Of a stretch of DNA of 64,000 bases, positions 16,579 through 26,069 are shown in pieces; within the stretch, counting starts at the first letter, position 1, and each line of letters begins with the position of its first letter. Position numbers and translations under genes: made by a program. Location: positions 620,001 to 684,000 of the forward strand of contig NZ_BMYT01000003.1 in the NCBI RefSeq assembly GCF_014652415.1, written 5' to 3'. The notes under the pieces are model-generated. The model was not told the origin of the DNA. It did not search any database and was given only the letters and a program-made list of their open reading frames with translations. The DNA is from Affinundibacterium macrobrachii (lineage in GTDB: Bacteria > Pseudomonadota > Gammaproteobacteria > Burkholderiales > Burkholderiaceae_D).

Positions 16579-19353
16579 ATGCTAGAAACTAAATCTACCT
16601 GTTGTTATTGCGGCGTTGGTTGCGGTGTGATCATCGAATCCGATGGCGCTCAAGTTATCGGGGTGCGTGGTGATCCGGCGCATCCTGCGAATTTTGGGAA
16701 GTTGTGCAGCAAGGGTAGTAATTTACATTTGACGGCTCAGCCACTATTGCAACAACAGGTACGCGCACTGTATCCCGAAATGCGCACTGCACGCAATCAA
16801 GAAAGACAGCGTGTGAATTGGGATGTTTGCTTAGAAACGTTGGCAGATAAATTCGCAGATTGCATACAAACGCACGGTGTAGACAGCATCGGCTTCTACA
16901 TCTCCGGTCAATTACTGACCGAGGATTATTACGTCTTCAACAAACTAGCAAAAGGCTTGATCGGTACCAATAACATCGACAGTAATTCACGGCTTTGCAT
17001 GTCAAGCGCAGTCGCTGGTTATAAGCAAAGTTTGGGTGCCGATGCGCCGCCTTGCAGTTATGAAGATATCGAACTAGCGGACTTAATTTTTATCGCTGGC
17101 TCGAATACCGCTTATGCTCATCCAATTTTATATCGCCGCATAGAACAGGCGCGTGAGAACAATCCCACTCTCAAAGTAATCGTGGTTGATCCGCGTCGTA
17201 CCGATACCGCTCGAGACGCTGATTTGCATCTGGCGATTTTACCCGGCACTGATGTGGCGCTGTTTCACGGCATGCTGCATTTATGTTTGTGGGAAGATTT
17301 AATCGATACCCAATTTATCGCAGAACATACTGAAGGTTTTGCTGAACTCAAACAAACAGTGCGTGATTTCACGCCCGCATTTACTGCGCAAATTTGCGGC
17401 ATCGCTGAAAAAGATTTGATTCAAGCGGCGCGTTGGTTTGGGCAAAGCAAAGCGGCATTATCGCTGTATTGCCAAGGCCTAAATCAATCGAGCGCAGGTA
17501 CTGCAAAAAATAGCGCCTTGATTAATCTGCATCTGGCGACTGGGCAAATCGGCAAACCCGGTGCTGGTCCTTTTTCTTTAACTGGACAGCCAAATGCGAT
17601 GGGCGGTCGTGAAGTAGGTGGTATGGCAAATTTACTGTCAGCACATCGCGATTTGAACAATCCTGAACATCGTGCTGAAGTTGCCGCCATGTGGGAAATA
17701 CCTGAGGTTCCCGAACAAGCTGGCAAAACTGCGGTGGAGATGTTTGAAGCCGTGCGTACAGGTAAGATCAAAATTATTTGGATCGTCTGTACCAATCCAG
17801 CGCAATCGATGCCGGATCAAAATTTAATACGCGCAGCATTAGAAAAAGCAGAGCTGGTGATTGTGCAAGAGGCATATCACAACACCGCGACGGTAGCGTA
17901 TGCAGATGTACTTTTGCCTGCTTCGACCTGGTCAGAAAAGTCCGGTACCGTAACCAACTCTGAACGTAGAATCTCTCGCGTACGTGCTGCGTTACCAGCC
18001 ATCGGGGAAGCCCGCCACGACTGGCAAATTGCCACACAGTTCGCACAAAAATTGGGACGAAAATTAAATAAAACAAAACCCGATTTTGCTTACGACCATC
18101 CTGAGACGATTTGGAATGAACACCGTGACAGCACTGCGGGACGGGATCTCGACATCAATGGTTTGTCTTATACATTCCTAGAAAATCATGGGCCGCAACA
18201 ATGGCCCTTCCCTGCTGGTGCCACCAAAGGCAAAAATCGTCTATATCAAGACCATCAATTCGCCAATACAAGTGGTAAAGCACGCTTTATCAATTGCAGC
18301 TATGTAGCACCTGCTGAAAAAATCACACCACGACACCCATTTGCTTTAAATACTGGACGCTTGCGTGATCAGTGGCATGGCATGAGTCGCACCGGTTTGG
18401 TCGCGCAACTGTATGCCCATGCGCCTGAGCCTTGCATAGAAATGGCAACTCAAGATATGCAACGCAGCTTCATCAATGATGGTGATCTTGTCGAAGTCAG
18501 TAATCAACGAGGGACACAAATCCTGATCGCAAAAGCGAGTGCGCAACTCAAGGCTGGGCAGAGCTTTATCGCCATGCATTGGGGTGAAGAGTTTGTCTCG
18601 GGTTGCCAAGCGAATCAAGCCCTATTCGGTGTGAATAGCTTATGTAATCCGCGCTTTGATCCTATTTCTAAACAGCCAGAGCTAAAACACAGTGCGGTCA
18701 AAATCAGCAAAATTGACTTGGCATGGCAATTCCTCGCCTGTGCTTGGGTTGATTCCTCACAGATCTTCAATGTACAACAAACGCTGCGCCGCTATTATCC
18801 TCACTTCACTTACGCGAGTTGCGTGCTATTTGGACGCGAGCGTCAAGGTCTATTATTTCGTGCTGCGCATAGCATTGCGGTTGCAGCGGAGGTTATACAC
18901 GCGATTGAACGCCTACTTGGCTTGCATGGCGAGTTTGTGTTGCAATACGACGATATCAAACGTGGGACTGGGCGCAAAATTTTAATTGAGACGAAACAAA
19001 CTACACTTCCCCAAAAATGTATCGCGGGTTTTTCTTTAGCAGGCGATATTGCAGCAGAAAATTGGCTCAAACAATTGCTATTAGATGAAGAAGCGCTAAC
19101 GATTACACCCACCTTGCTCGCCCGATCTCAGCCTGCCGTGAGCAAGGTCTCTGGTGGCCAACAAGATAATCAAGTCGTGTGTACATGTTTCAATATCAAG
19201 GCGCAACAAATCAAACATTCGCTAAGCTTGCATAACGGAGATGAGAAACAGCGACTTAGTCAGTTACAACAAGCTTTAGCTTGTGGTACCAATTGCGGGT
19301 CTTGCATACCTCAACTAAAGCAGTTCGTGCGCGAGGCCGCGCTTACTGATTAA
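16579..19353 (+). CDS. nasA: NasA, assimilatory nitrate reductase catalytic subunit
   Basis: A 924-residue molybdopterin oxidoreductase that reduces nitrate to nitrite in the cytoplasm. The N-terminus has the [4Fe-4S] cysteines (CCYCGVGCGV near residues 8-17 and LCSKGSN near 43). The molybdopterin domains follow, with 'LTGQPNAMGGREVGGMANLL' and 'GRLRDQWHGMSRTG' as family landmarks. The last 60 residues form a BFD-like [2Fe-2S] domain (CTCFNIK near 869 and CGTNCGSC near 905-912), typical of longer NasA proteins. It lies 34 bases after nirD and ends the operon; a separate reductase component (NasB-like) is not present. Confidence 0.94.
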   Translation: MLETKSTCCYCGVGCGVIIESDGAQVIGVRGDPAHPANFGKLCSKGSNLHLTAQPLLQQQVRALYPEMRTARNQERQRVNWDVCLETLADKFADCIQTHGVDSIGFYISGQLLTEDYYVFNKLAKGLIGTNNIDSNSRLCMSSAVAGYKQSLGADAPPCSYEDIELADLIFIAGSNTAYAHPILYRRIEQARENNPTLKVIVVDPRRTDTARDADLHLAILPGTDVALFHGMLHLCLWEDLIDTQFIAEHTEGFAELKQTVRDFTPAFTAQICGIAEKDLIQAARWFGQSKAALSLYCQGLNQSSAGTAKNSALINLHLATGQIGKPGAGPFSLTGQPNAMGGREVGGMANLLSAHRDLNNPEHRAEVAAMWEIPEVPEQAGKTAVEMFEAVRTGKIKIIWIVCTNPAQSMPDQNLIRAALEKAELVIVQEAYHNTATVAYADVLLPASTWSEKSGTVTNSERRISRVRAALPAIGEARHDWQIATQFAQKLGRKLNKTKPDFAYDHPETIWNEHRDSTAGRDLDINGLSYTFLENHGPQQWPFPAGATKGKNRLYQDHQFANTSGKARFINCSYVAPAEKITPRHPFALNTGRLRDQWHGMSRTGLVAQLYAHAPEPCIEMATQDMQRSFINDGDLVEVSNQRGTQILIAKASAQLKAGQSFIAMHWGEEFVSGCQANQALFGVNSLCNPRFDPISKQPELKHSAVKISKIDLAWQFLACAWVDSSQIFNVQQTLRRYYPHFTYASCVLFGRERQGLLFRAAHSIAVAAEVIHAIERLLGLHGEFVLQYDDIKRGTGRKILIETKQTTLPQKCIAGFSLAGDIAAENWLKQLLLDEEALTITPTLLARSQPAVSKVSGGQQDNQVVCTCFNIKAQQIKHSLSLHNGDEKQRLSQLQQALACGTNCGSCIPQLKQFVREAALTD

Positions 19354-19463
19354 ACTTCTAATGATTAAACTTCTAAGTCAAATTCTGCTTTTTTATCCCA
19401 CCATCGGTTGATTACAGCTTGCACCAGCATCCCATTGTGTGGCACTCTCGCAGTTCATTTTCT

Positions 19464-19492
19464 GTCCGACCTCACATGCGTCGGACTTTTCT
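19464..19492 (+). terminator. Hairpin with T-run between nasA and the DUF475 gene
   Basis: GTCCGAC 19464-19470 pairs with GTCGGAC 19480-19486 around a nine-base loop, followed by TTTTCTATTT. It ends the nas operon, but as it is only about 20 bases before the next ATG it may also act as an attenuator for that gene. Confidence 0.75.
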
Positions 19493-19509
19493 ATTTGGAC
19501 TAAACAAGT

Positions 19510-20547
19510 ATGCAACATTTTCGATTATCTATTCTTATTTCTCTGATTTGCTTAGGCATCGCAACCTATTGGGGTTACACCCATGGCGGTGTGACTGCGG
19601 CAGCCAGTGCGCTTGGTATTGCGATGATTTTGGCGATATTAGAAATCTCGCTGTCATTTGATAATGCCGTCGTCAATGCTTCTGTCTTAAAGAATTGGGA
19701 TGCATTTTGGCAAACTCTATTTTTAACAGTGGGTATTATCATCGCGGTATTTGGTATGCGCTTGGTTTTCCCTCTGGTGATCGTAGCCGTTGCGGCAGAT
19801 TTGGGATTGGCTGAAGTTTGGAACTTGGCGATCGACAATCCTAAGGAATTCTCCACACATCTAATTAATCATCATGCTGAAGTAGCTGCTTTTGGTGGTG
19901 TTTTCTTATTGCTGGTATTTCTCAATTTCTTATTGGATGATGAAAAAGAAATGCACTGGCTTGGCAATGTCGAAGCCAAAATCGCCAGCTTTGGTCGTAT
20001 CAGTTCCATCCCTGTGTTGATTGCACTTGGCGTCGTGGTTGGTAGCGTCAGTTTGGTCGAAGCGTCACAACAATATGCTGTCTTATTATCTGGCGTGTGG
20101 GGCATCATCGTGTACGTTGGTGTTGACTTCATCAGCAGCTTGCTAGAAAAAGAAGAAGCAACGGATGTCAATGTCGGCGCGGTTGTTAAAACTGGCGGCA
20201 TTGGCGGCTTTTTGTATTTAGAAGTGCTTGACGCCTCATTTTCATTTGATGGCGTGATAGGTGCATTTGCTATCACCAGCGACGTGGTCATTATTATGTT
20301 GGGTCTTGCAATCGGCGCTTTGTTTGTGCGTTCAATGACTGTGTATTTAGTGCGCCAAGGCACGCTCGAAGAGTATGTTTATCTTGAACATGGTGCACAT
20401 TATGCGATTGGCATTTTGGCCTTAATCATGTTTGCGAGTATGAAATTTCATATTCCAGAAATCTTTACCGGATTGATTGGCGTTGCATTCATCGTGGCGT
20501 CGTTTTGGTCCTCATTGAAACATAAACGACTTGAGCATACGCGCTAG
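19510..20547 (+). CDS. DUF475 family integral membrane protein (TerC-related)
   Basis: A 345-residue membrane protein with about nine hydrophobic segments. The family features are the two acidic membrane motifs 'EISLSFDNAVVNASVL' near residue 50 and 'YLEVLDASFSFDGVIGAFAI' near 236-255, which resemble the metal-coordinating repeats of TerC proteins. Related proteins have been linked to metal (manganese) export or tellurite resistance; the role here is not shown. It stands alone after the nas operon, preceded closely by a terminator-like hairpin, so its expression may need its own leader control. Confidence 0.85.
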   Translation: MQHFRLSILISLICLGIATYWGYTHGGVTAAASALGIAMILAILEISLSFDNAVVNASVLKNWDAFWQTLFLTVGIIIAVFGMRLVFPLVIVAVAADLGLAEVWNLAIDNPKEFSTHLINHHAEVAAFGGVFLLLVFLNFLLDDEKEMHWLGNVEAKIASFGRISSIPVLIALGVVVGSVSLVEASQQYAVLLSGVWGIIVYVGVDFISSLLEKEEATDVNVGAVVKTGGIGGFLYLEVLDASFSFDGVIGAFAITSDVVIIMLGLAIGALFVRSMTVYLVRQGTLEEYVYLEHGAHYAIGILALIMFASMKFHIPEIFTGLIGVAFIVASFWSSLKHKRLEHTR

Positions 20548-20672
20548 AAAGTGAGGCTGAGCACTAAGCACCAAAGCGAGGCAGGGACGTGGTGAAGACG
20601 AGAAAGATCACATCTCTGCCTCACAGAGTGCAGGCGTAGAGAGCATCACTTTTTCAAAAATTCGGGCGGGTG

Positions 20673-21587
20673 CTAATTTGCTGCGTAGTCTTGTAATTGC
20701 GCCCGATAGAAATCAATAAATGCTCTCACCTTGTGCGGCACATGACGACCCGGTGGTAGCACTGCATAAATGCCACCGGATGGCAGTCGCCATTCGGGCA
20801 GTAAGTGTTGTAACTTCCCACTCTGCATTTCTGATTTTGCACTCATCGAATCCATCACCGAAATCCCCGCACCTTGCTGCAGCAAAGCCAATAAACTACT
20901 TGGTGCATCAACTTGTAAGCGGGACCGCATATGTACCGTCTGCATCTCACCATCAATATGACTGAACTGCCAAGTTAATGGCGTGGGCAAAAGGTTTAAA
21001 GCAATCCAGGCATGATTACGCAAGTCTTGTGGCAATTGAGGATGCCCATGTTTTTTCAAATAGGCAGGTGCCGCTAGCAAGATTTGATCAAACTCACTCA
21101 ACTTGATCGCCCGCTGTGACGAATCACGTAGCCAGCCCATACGAAACGATAAATCGATGCCATCAGTGACTAGATCACTAATGCGGTCGTTACTGCGCAA
21201 ATCAATACGCAAATCGGGATGTAAGGCAGCAAAGCGTGCCACTGAAGGTGCCAAGGATTGACTGGCATGCATCACGCTGGTGGCAATTCTTAACACCCCA
21301 GTCAGGGCTTTATTCGCCGCCCCCACTTGTAAGATAGCATCTTGCAACCCTAATAAAGCTGGTTGGCATTGCTCATGCAATTGACGCCCAGCATCAGTCA
21401 AACTCAATCGTCGCGTGGTGCGGGTGAATAAAGCGGTGCCCAATTGCTGTTCTAGACGTGCAATTTGCACGCTGATCTTCGCCTTCGCCACATTCAATCG
21501 GTGTGCCGCTGCGGTAAAGCTCCCTGCTTCGACCACCGCGTCGAAAATCCCAAGTGCATTGAGATCAATTTGATCGAGAGTCGGCAT
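20673..21587 (-). CDS. LysR family transcriptional regulator
   Basis: A 304-residue regulator. The N-terminal winged helix-turn-helix is clear ('LGIFDAVVEAGSFTAAAHRL' then 'KAKISVQIARLEQQLGTALF'). The C-terminal effector domain ends near 'ALLQQGAGISVMDSMS' and 'PPGRHVPHKVRAFIDFYR', typical of the CrgA/AaeR-like branch. It is divergent from the NAD(P)-binding protein gene across 266 bases, and such pairs are usually target and regulator; that is inference. Confidence 0.9.
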   Translation of the reverse strand: MPTLDQIDLNALGIFDAVVEAGSFTAAAHRLNVAKAKISVQIARLEQQLGTALFTRTTRRLSLTDAGRQLHEQCQPALLGLQDAILQVGAANKALTGVLRIATSVMHASQSLAPSVARFAALHPDLRIDLRSNDRISDLVTDGIDLSFRMGWLRDSSQRAIKLSEFDQILLAAPAYLKKHGHPQLPQDLRNHAWIALNLLPTPLTWQFSHIDGEMQTVHMRSRLQVDAPSSLLALLQQGAGISVMDSMSAKSEMQSGKLQHLLPEWRLPSGGIYAVLPPGRHVPHKVRAFIDFYRAQLQDYAAN

Positions 21588-21852
21588 GATGGCTCCGTCT
21601 TTGTGATTTATTCGTGGATTGAATACTTGCTTCTATGGAGATTGCAACGACAGAAGTCAATTCATCTGCTTCATATCTCAAAATCGAATCTCTATTGATA
21701 AGAATATGAGAACAATGAATTGTAGATTTGGTGGTTTATCTAGTCAATTAATTCGCCCATACTGCGTTTCATGCTGAGTTCTGTAATACAGACAAGCACA
21801 AATTCTCCATACATCTACGTCTTAACATCTACAACTTAACAAGGACTTCATC

Positions 21853-22491
21853 ATGAATATCGCACTCATCGGCGCGTCAGGCTTTATCGGTTCCGCATTA
21901 CGCCAAGAATTACTTAGCCGCGGACATCAAGTCACGGCATTCGTCAGCCAGCCCGCCAAATTAGCGGCACAAGAAAACTTGCGCGTAGAAGCGACCGACG
22001 TACAAGATTTAACGAGCTTGTGCACACAGCTTGCCAATTTCGATGCGGTGATCAGCGCATTTAGCGGGCATGCGCAAGCGAATACACTTGATTACTATGT
22101 ATCTGGCATCAAGAATATTATTCAAGCAAGTAAGTCGGCCAAAGTGCCGCGTTTGCTGGTAGTTGGAGGTGCTGGTTCACTCGAAATCGCACCAGGTTTG
22201 CAGTTAATTGATACACCTGAATTTCCTGCTGCTTATAAAGCAACTGCAGAAGGTGCGCGTCAAGCTTTGAATTTATTGCGCGCAGAGACAGAACTGAACT
22301 GGACTATGCTGAGCCCCGCAGGCGTGATCGCACCGGGGCAACGCACTGCTCAATTTCGCCTCGGCAAAGATCAACTCCTTACCGACGCAGACGGCAAGAG
22401 CCATATTTCGGTAGAAGACTATGCAGTGGCGATGGTGGATGAATTAGAGTATCCGCAACACCTCAAGCAACGATTCACACTAGCTTACTAA
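21853..22491 (+). CDS. NAD(P)-binding oxidoreductase of the NmrA / atypical SDR type
   Basis: A 212-residue protein with the dinucleotide motif 'IALIGASGFIGSALRQELLSRGH' (split at Gly8, Gly11 and Gly14), 'VEATDVQD', 'FDAVISAFSG' and 'RLLVVGGAGSLEI'. This is the NAD(P)H-binding family with Rossmann fold but no evident Tyr-x-x-x-Lys catalytic pair, as in proteins often annotated as NAD-dependent epimerases or YwnB-like. The substrate is unknown. It is preceded by a purine-rich AAGGAC at a proper distance and is the likely target of the divergent LysR regulator. Confidence 0.85.
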   Translation: MNIALIGASGFIGSALRQELLSRGHQVTAFVSQPAKLAAQENLRVEATDVQDLTSLCTQLANFDAVISAFSGHAQANTLDYYVSGIKNIIQASKSAKVPRLLVVGGAGSLEIAPGLQLIDTPEFPAAYKATAEGARQALNLLRAETELNWTMLSPAGVIAPGQRTAQFRLGKDQLLTDADGKSHISVEDYAVAMVDELEYPQHLKQRFTLAY

Positions 22492-22695
22492 GCACATCCT
22501 ATGGGCGAGAACGATGCTAGATTCTGCGCATCACAATGCCATTCGAGTTACGTCGATCTCGCCCCGCTGTGTGAATTAATCAATAGAAGTAAAGAATAAA
22601 CGCAATACATCCATCCCAGATCAAGAACAACTTGCTAGTAACAGAATCAAAAGCTATTCTGCAAATCTTCATTACAAGAATTTGGATGGGCGTCT

Positions 22696-23865
22696 ATGCG
22701 AAGTATTTTGATACGCATCGTGTTGTGCTGTAGCCAGTTGTTGCTGATCAGCGGATGTGCGACCAAGCCAGTGGCACTGACCAACGATAATCTGTTCCAT
22801 GACGAGCTGTTCGCGGCACCTACCGATCTTGTCAGTGCCGAGAGTATCTTCCAGCTCAGTCCCTCGATGCATCAATTTCTTGATCGTGAAATCCGTAAGC
22901 AATCAAGAATACACAGCGACCAACGTGCTCTGTATATGGCGCTCTACGATGAGGGCAAACTGCAATTACGTTACGATGCCAGTTACACCCGTAATGCCTC
23001 TGACACCTTTGAGTCTCGATCTGGCAATTGCTTATCCCTAGTGATTATGACCGCGGCGTTCGCGAAGGCAATGGGATTAACGACCAGCTATCAAAAAGTA
23101 TTTCTGGAGGAGGAATGGAGTCGTGCCGGCGAACTCTATTTTGCGAGTGAACACGTCAACGTCGTGCTCGGACAAAAAAGACTAAAACTCTATAACGATA
23201 GTACTGGGCCAGAAACCATGGTGGTCGATTTCTTGCAACGTGGTGAAGCCGCCAATTTGCGTTCGATAGAAATCGATGAAAATACCATCGTTGCCATGTT
23301 CATGAACAATCGCGCAGCGGAAGCGCTAGTGCGCAAGGATTACAACCAAGCATATTGGTTTGCGCGGGCGGCAATTCAGGCAGATGATCAGTTTGCGGCT
23401 GCCTATAACACGCTAGGCGTGATCTACATGCACCGTAATTATCACGAGCAAGCCTATCGTACGCTAAGCACGGCATTAATCCTTAACCCTAAAAGTTTAG
23501 CAACCATGTCAAACATGGTGCAAACACTGAATAATCTTAATCGCGTGGCGGAAGCCAAACAATTAAGCCAACGGCTATTGGATCTGCAACCACATCCACC
23601 GTTTCATTTCTTTCAGTTAGGTTTGGCGGCGATGAATAAGAATGATTATGTCGCGGCGAAAGCGATGTTTCAAAGAGAACTAAAACGCGCGCCTGATTAT
23701 CATGAGTTTCATTTCTGGCTGGGCTTGGCGCACTTTCGCTTAGGTGAATTAGCTGATGCTGAAAAAGAACTGAATTTAGCGAAACAAAATAGCATCAATC
23801 AAAAAGACTATGCTTTGTACGCTGCCAAACTGAATTATCTCAATGCGCTCAATGCAAACCAATAG
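22696..23865 (+). CDS. Lipoprotein with transglutaminase-like core and TPR repeats
   Basis: A 389-residue lipoprotein; the signal ends in LLISGC (Cys near residue 21). The middle has a transglutaminase-like catalytic order: Cys in 'SRSGNCLSLVIMTAAFAKAMG' (near residue 110), His in 'ASEHVNVVL' (about 152) and an Asp in 'LYNDSTG'. The second half holds tetratricopeptide repeats ('AAYNTLGVIYMHRNYHEQAY', 'PPFHFFQLGLAAMNKNDYVA', 'FHFWLGLAHFRLGELADAEK'). It probably works at the envelope as a scaffold or protease-like factor. I do not know a named homologue. It is a single gene followed by a terminator. Confidence 0.75.
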   Translation: MRSILIRIVLCCSQLLLISGCATKPVALTNDNLFHDELFAAPTDLVSAESIFQLSPSMHQFLDREIRKQSRIHSDQRALYMALYDEGKLQLRYDASYTRNASDTFESRSGNCLSLVIMTAAFAKAMGLTTSYQKVFLEEEWSRAGELYFASEHVNVVLGQKRLKLYNDSTGPETMVVDFLQRGEAANLRSIEIDENTIVAMFMNNRAAEALVRKDYNQAYWFARAAIQADDQFAAAYNTLGVIYMHRNYHEQAYRTLSTALILNPKSLATMSNMVQTLNNLNRVAEAKQLSQRLLDLQPHPPFHFFQLGLAAMNKNDYVAAKAMFQRELKRAPDYHEFHFWLGLAHFRLGELADAEKELNLAKQNSINQKDYALYAAKLNYLNALNANQ

Positions 23866-23950
23866 GATGTTCGACTTCTGACTAACTCAGGATGCTAGGC
23901 CATCATTCCTTAGTGTGTACTAGTGTTTGCTGGTGTTCATTGATAAATAA

Positions 23951-23980
23951 AAAACTGCCAAACTTGTTGGCAGTTTTTTT
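23951..23980 (+). terminator. Intrinsic terminator after the TPR lipoprotein gene
   Basis: AAAACTGCCAA 23951-23961 pairs with TTGGCAGTTTT 23967-23977 around a five-base loop and is followed by a long T-run. It ends the rightward transcript. Confidence 0.85.
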
Positions 23981-24115
23981 GTTTTTTTAACAGGAAACTA
24001 CTTGAGCTAGCGTGCTCGGTTTATCGAGAATGACGAAGTTTGTTGGATGCAACAATCTAGAGGCACCTGCTCGCACCAAGGCAAGCTAGATGCAAGCACA
24101 CTCGTATCGAGCGGA

Positions 24116-24439
24116 TCAAGCAGCTAAAAATACAGGTGCTTTCGCCGCAACTGGAACGCGCACAGCAGGGATATCTGCTAAATGCGTCGCACCACTCATT
24201 AATTCAGCGATACGATCAGTCAAGGCTGTTTCTTGGGTTGCCAATTGAAAATGCGCAGGACGTTGCGTTTGTACGATACCCCAACGAACGATAGGGGAGC
24301 GTCCACTGCCATCCAATAAAGCATGGTCACGCAACCATTGCTCAAAGAAACGTGTAGGCATATTGCTTTCCACCCAAATCAGATGATCCGATGTCATCAA
24401 TTTATTGTAGGATGGGCGAACTAAAATTTCGTAGATCAT
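24116..24439 (-). CDS. Unknown 107-residue protein
   Basis: The gene has a clear ribosome-binding site (GGGAG) before the ATG at 24439. The protein begins MIYEILVRPSYN, is soluble, and contains two small mixed regions; no membrane segment or known motif is visible. The C-terminus is rich in Ala, Val and Pro (VAAKAPVFLAA). Codon use looks native. I do not recognise the family. It stands alone, downstream of the terminator that closes the ornithine cyclodeaminase gene. Confidence 0.62.
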   Translation of the reverse strand: MIYEILVRPSYNKLMTSDHLIWVESNMPTRFFEQWLRDHALLDGSGRSPIVRWGIVQTQRPAHFQLATQETALTDRIAELMSGATHLADIPAVRVPVAAKAPVFLAA

Positions 24440-24599
24440 TTTGACAACTCCCTAAATGTCTTTGTCTTGTTGGATTCGACAAAGCTGCTGTTAGGCAAAA
24501 AACGTGATCGACTTCAGTCCGGTTGACACAAATACTTACAAGTTTCGAGATTTTTTAAAAAATTCGCGATTATTTTTATCGAAATCCACATTTCCATAC

Positions 24600-24635
24600 A
24601 AAAAAGGCCTGATTTTTTTCAAATCTAGGCCTTTT
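24600..24635 (-). terminator. Terminator after the ornithine cyclodeaminase gene
   Basis: AAAAGGCCT at about 24602-24610 pairs with AGGCCTTTT at 24627-24635, extended by GATTT/AAATC pairing in the loop. On the minus strand it ends in a run of six T, which closes the leftward transcript of the ornithine cyclodeaminase gene. Confidence 0.78.
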
Positions 24636-24677
24636 ATTGCTTTTTTGAAGTAACTAAATCACTTCTTCTTATGGCAC

Positions 24678-25808
24678 TTATGACACAAATGCCGGGCTTG
24701 TACGTTTGACAGGATTGCTTGTTTGAGCAGTATTGGCATGATCACCAATAAAACCGAACAAGTTCTTAGGATTTTCCATCGCTGGAATCAAGGACAAGGT
24801 TTCACTCATGCCCATCTCAACGGCGACATCGCGCATAAAACGCAATGCCGAGTAGTCTTCTAATGCAAAACCAACGGAGTCAAAAATAGTCACTTGATCC
24901 GCACTGCTACGCCCCACAACTTTGCCCGACAATACTGTCCACAATTCAGTGACGGGAAAATCTGCAGGCATTTGCTGCATATCGCCCTCGATACGCGATT
25001 GCGGCTCAAATTCGCAGAAAACTGGTCCCATGCGCAATACATCTGCGTGCAATTCTGTCTTACCTGGGCAATCGCCGCCAACACCATTGATATGCATACC
25101 CGGCTCAACCATATCGGGTGTGATGATCGTCGCATTGGTTTTATCTGCGGTCACCGTGGTAATAATATCCACGCCTTTCACTGCCTCTTTGGTGCTAGCA
25201 AAACGTTTGGTTTGCAAACCCATTTTGCGCAAATTCGCTTCTAATTTATCCGTGGCGGCAGTATCAATATCAAACAAATGGAACATTTCGACGCCAAGCA
25301 AATGGTGGAAAGCTAATGCTTGGAAATCGCTTTGTGCACCATTGCCAATGATCGCCATCGTTTTGCAATTGTCACGCGCTAATGCGCGTGCTGCTACTGC
25401 AGACATCGCAGCAGTGCGGATTGCGGTTGTCAAAGTCAATTCGCTAACCAATTCAGGCACACCTGTTTCGACATCCGCCAAAACACCAAATGCCATCACG
25501 GTTGGTAAATTAAAACGGTAATTACTTGGGTGACCATTCACATATTTAAATGCATACGATTTGTCGTCAGCGATTGGCATTAATTCGATAACACCCACAT
25601 CTGAATGGTTCGCGACACGCGCACATTTGTCGAAAGAATTCCAACGCAAAAAATCTTGGTTGATGTAAGAGGCTACGCCAGTAATACAAGCGCCAATGCC
25701 GCGCTTTTGAATAATTTCTGCGACGCGCTCAGCGCTTAAATATTGCGTCACGGCGCGACGTGGTGTAATGACTTGTTGGGATTGTGTAGTGTGGTTTGGG
25801 TTACTCAT
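24678..25808 (-). CDS. Ornithine cyclodeaminase family protein
   Basis: A 376-residue enzyme of the ornithine cyclodeaminase/mu-crystallin family. The NAD-binding motif is 'MAIIGNGAQSDFQALAFHHL' near residue 150, and 'YAFKYVNGHPSNY' and 'ELTLTTAIRTAAMSAVA' supply the usual substrate-site Lys and Arg. 'GVGGDCPGKTELHADVL' around 240 has the catalytic-Asp region of true ornithine cyclodeaminases (ornithine to proline and ammonia). GGAGA lies before the ATG at 25808. It is divergent from an Lrp-type regulator, which is the common arrangement for amino-acid degradation genes. Confidence 0.85.
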   Translation of the reverse strand: MSNPNHTTQSQQVITPRRAVTQYLSAERVAEIIQKRGIGACITGVASYINQDFLRWNSFDKCARVANHSDVGVIELMPIADDKSYAFKYVNGHPSNYRFNLPTVMAFGVLADVETGVPELVSELTLTTAIRTAAMSAVAARALARDNCKTMAIIGNGAQSDFQALAFHHLLGVEMFHLFDIDTAATDKLEANLRKMGLQTKRFASTKEAVKGVDIITTVTADKTNATIITPDMVEPGMHINGVGGDCPGKTELHADVLRMGPVFCEFEPQSRIEGDMQQMPADFPVTELWTVLSGKVVGRSSADQVTIFDSVGFALEDYSALRFMRDVAVEMGMSETLSLIPAMENPKNLFGFIGDHANTAQTSNPVKRTSPAFVS

Positions 25809-26069
25809 ATCGGTCTCCGTTTATTTGGTTTACTAATGAGAACTTGCGTAAAATTTCTACAACCAGCTGAGAGAAAACTAAGCACTTCACCATTAAAAAT
25901 ATGAACAACTAATTTCGGTGAATCTCGCTGCAACAACTTTGCGTAAGTTCTTAAAAAATTTTGATAGAAGCATCTTACGGGATGTCGATGTTAAACAGAA
26001 TCAGCAGAAATGTACCAAATTCATCAAATTTCTGCCAAAATGACAGCATTATTTGACGAAATACACAAA

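Noticed and set aside
19354-19509. A manganese (yybP-ykoY) riboswitch before the DUF475 gene
   Set aside because: The conserved core of that riboswitch is not visible; only a short terminator-like hairpin is.
19872-20363. A 163-codon minus-strand open frame inside the DUF475 gene
   Set aside because: It is a shadow of the membrane protein; its composition is rich in Thr, Pro and Ser, as expected for antisense of membrane segments.
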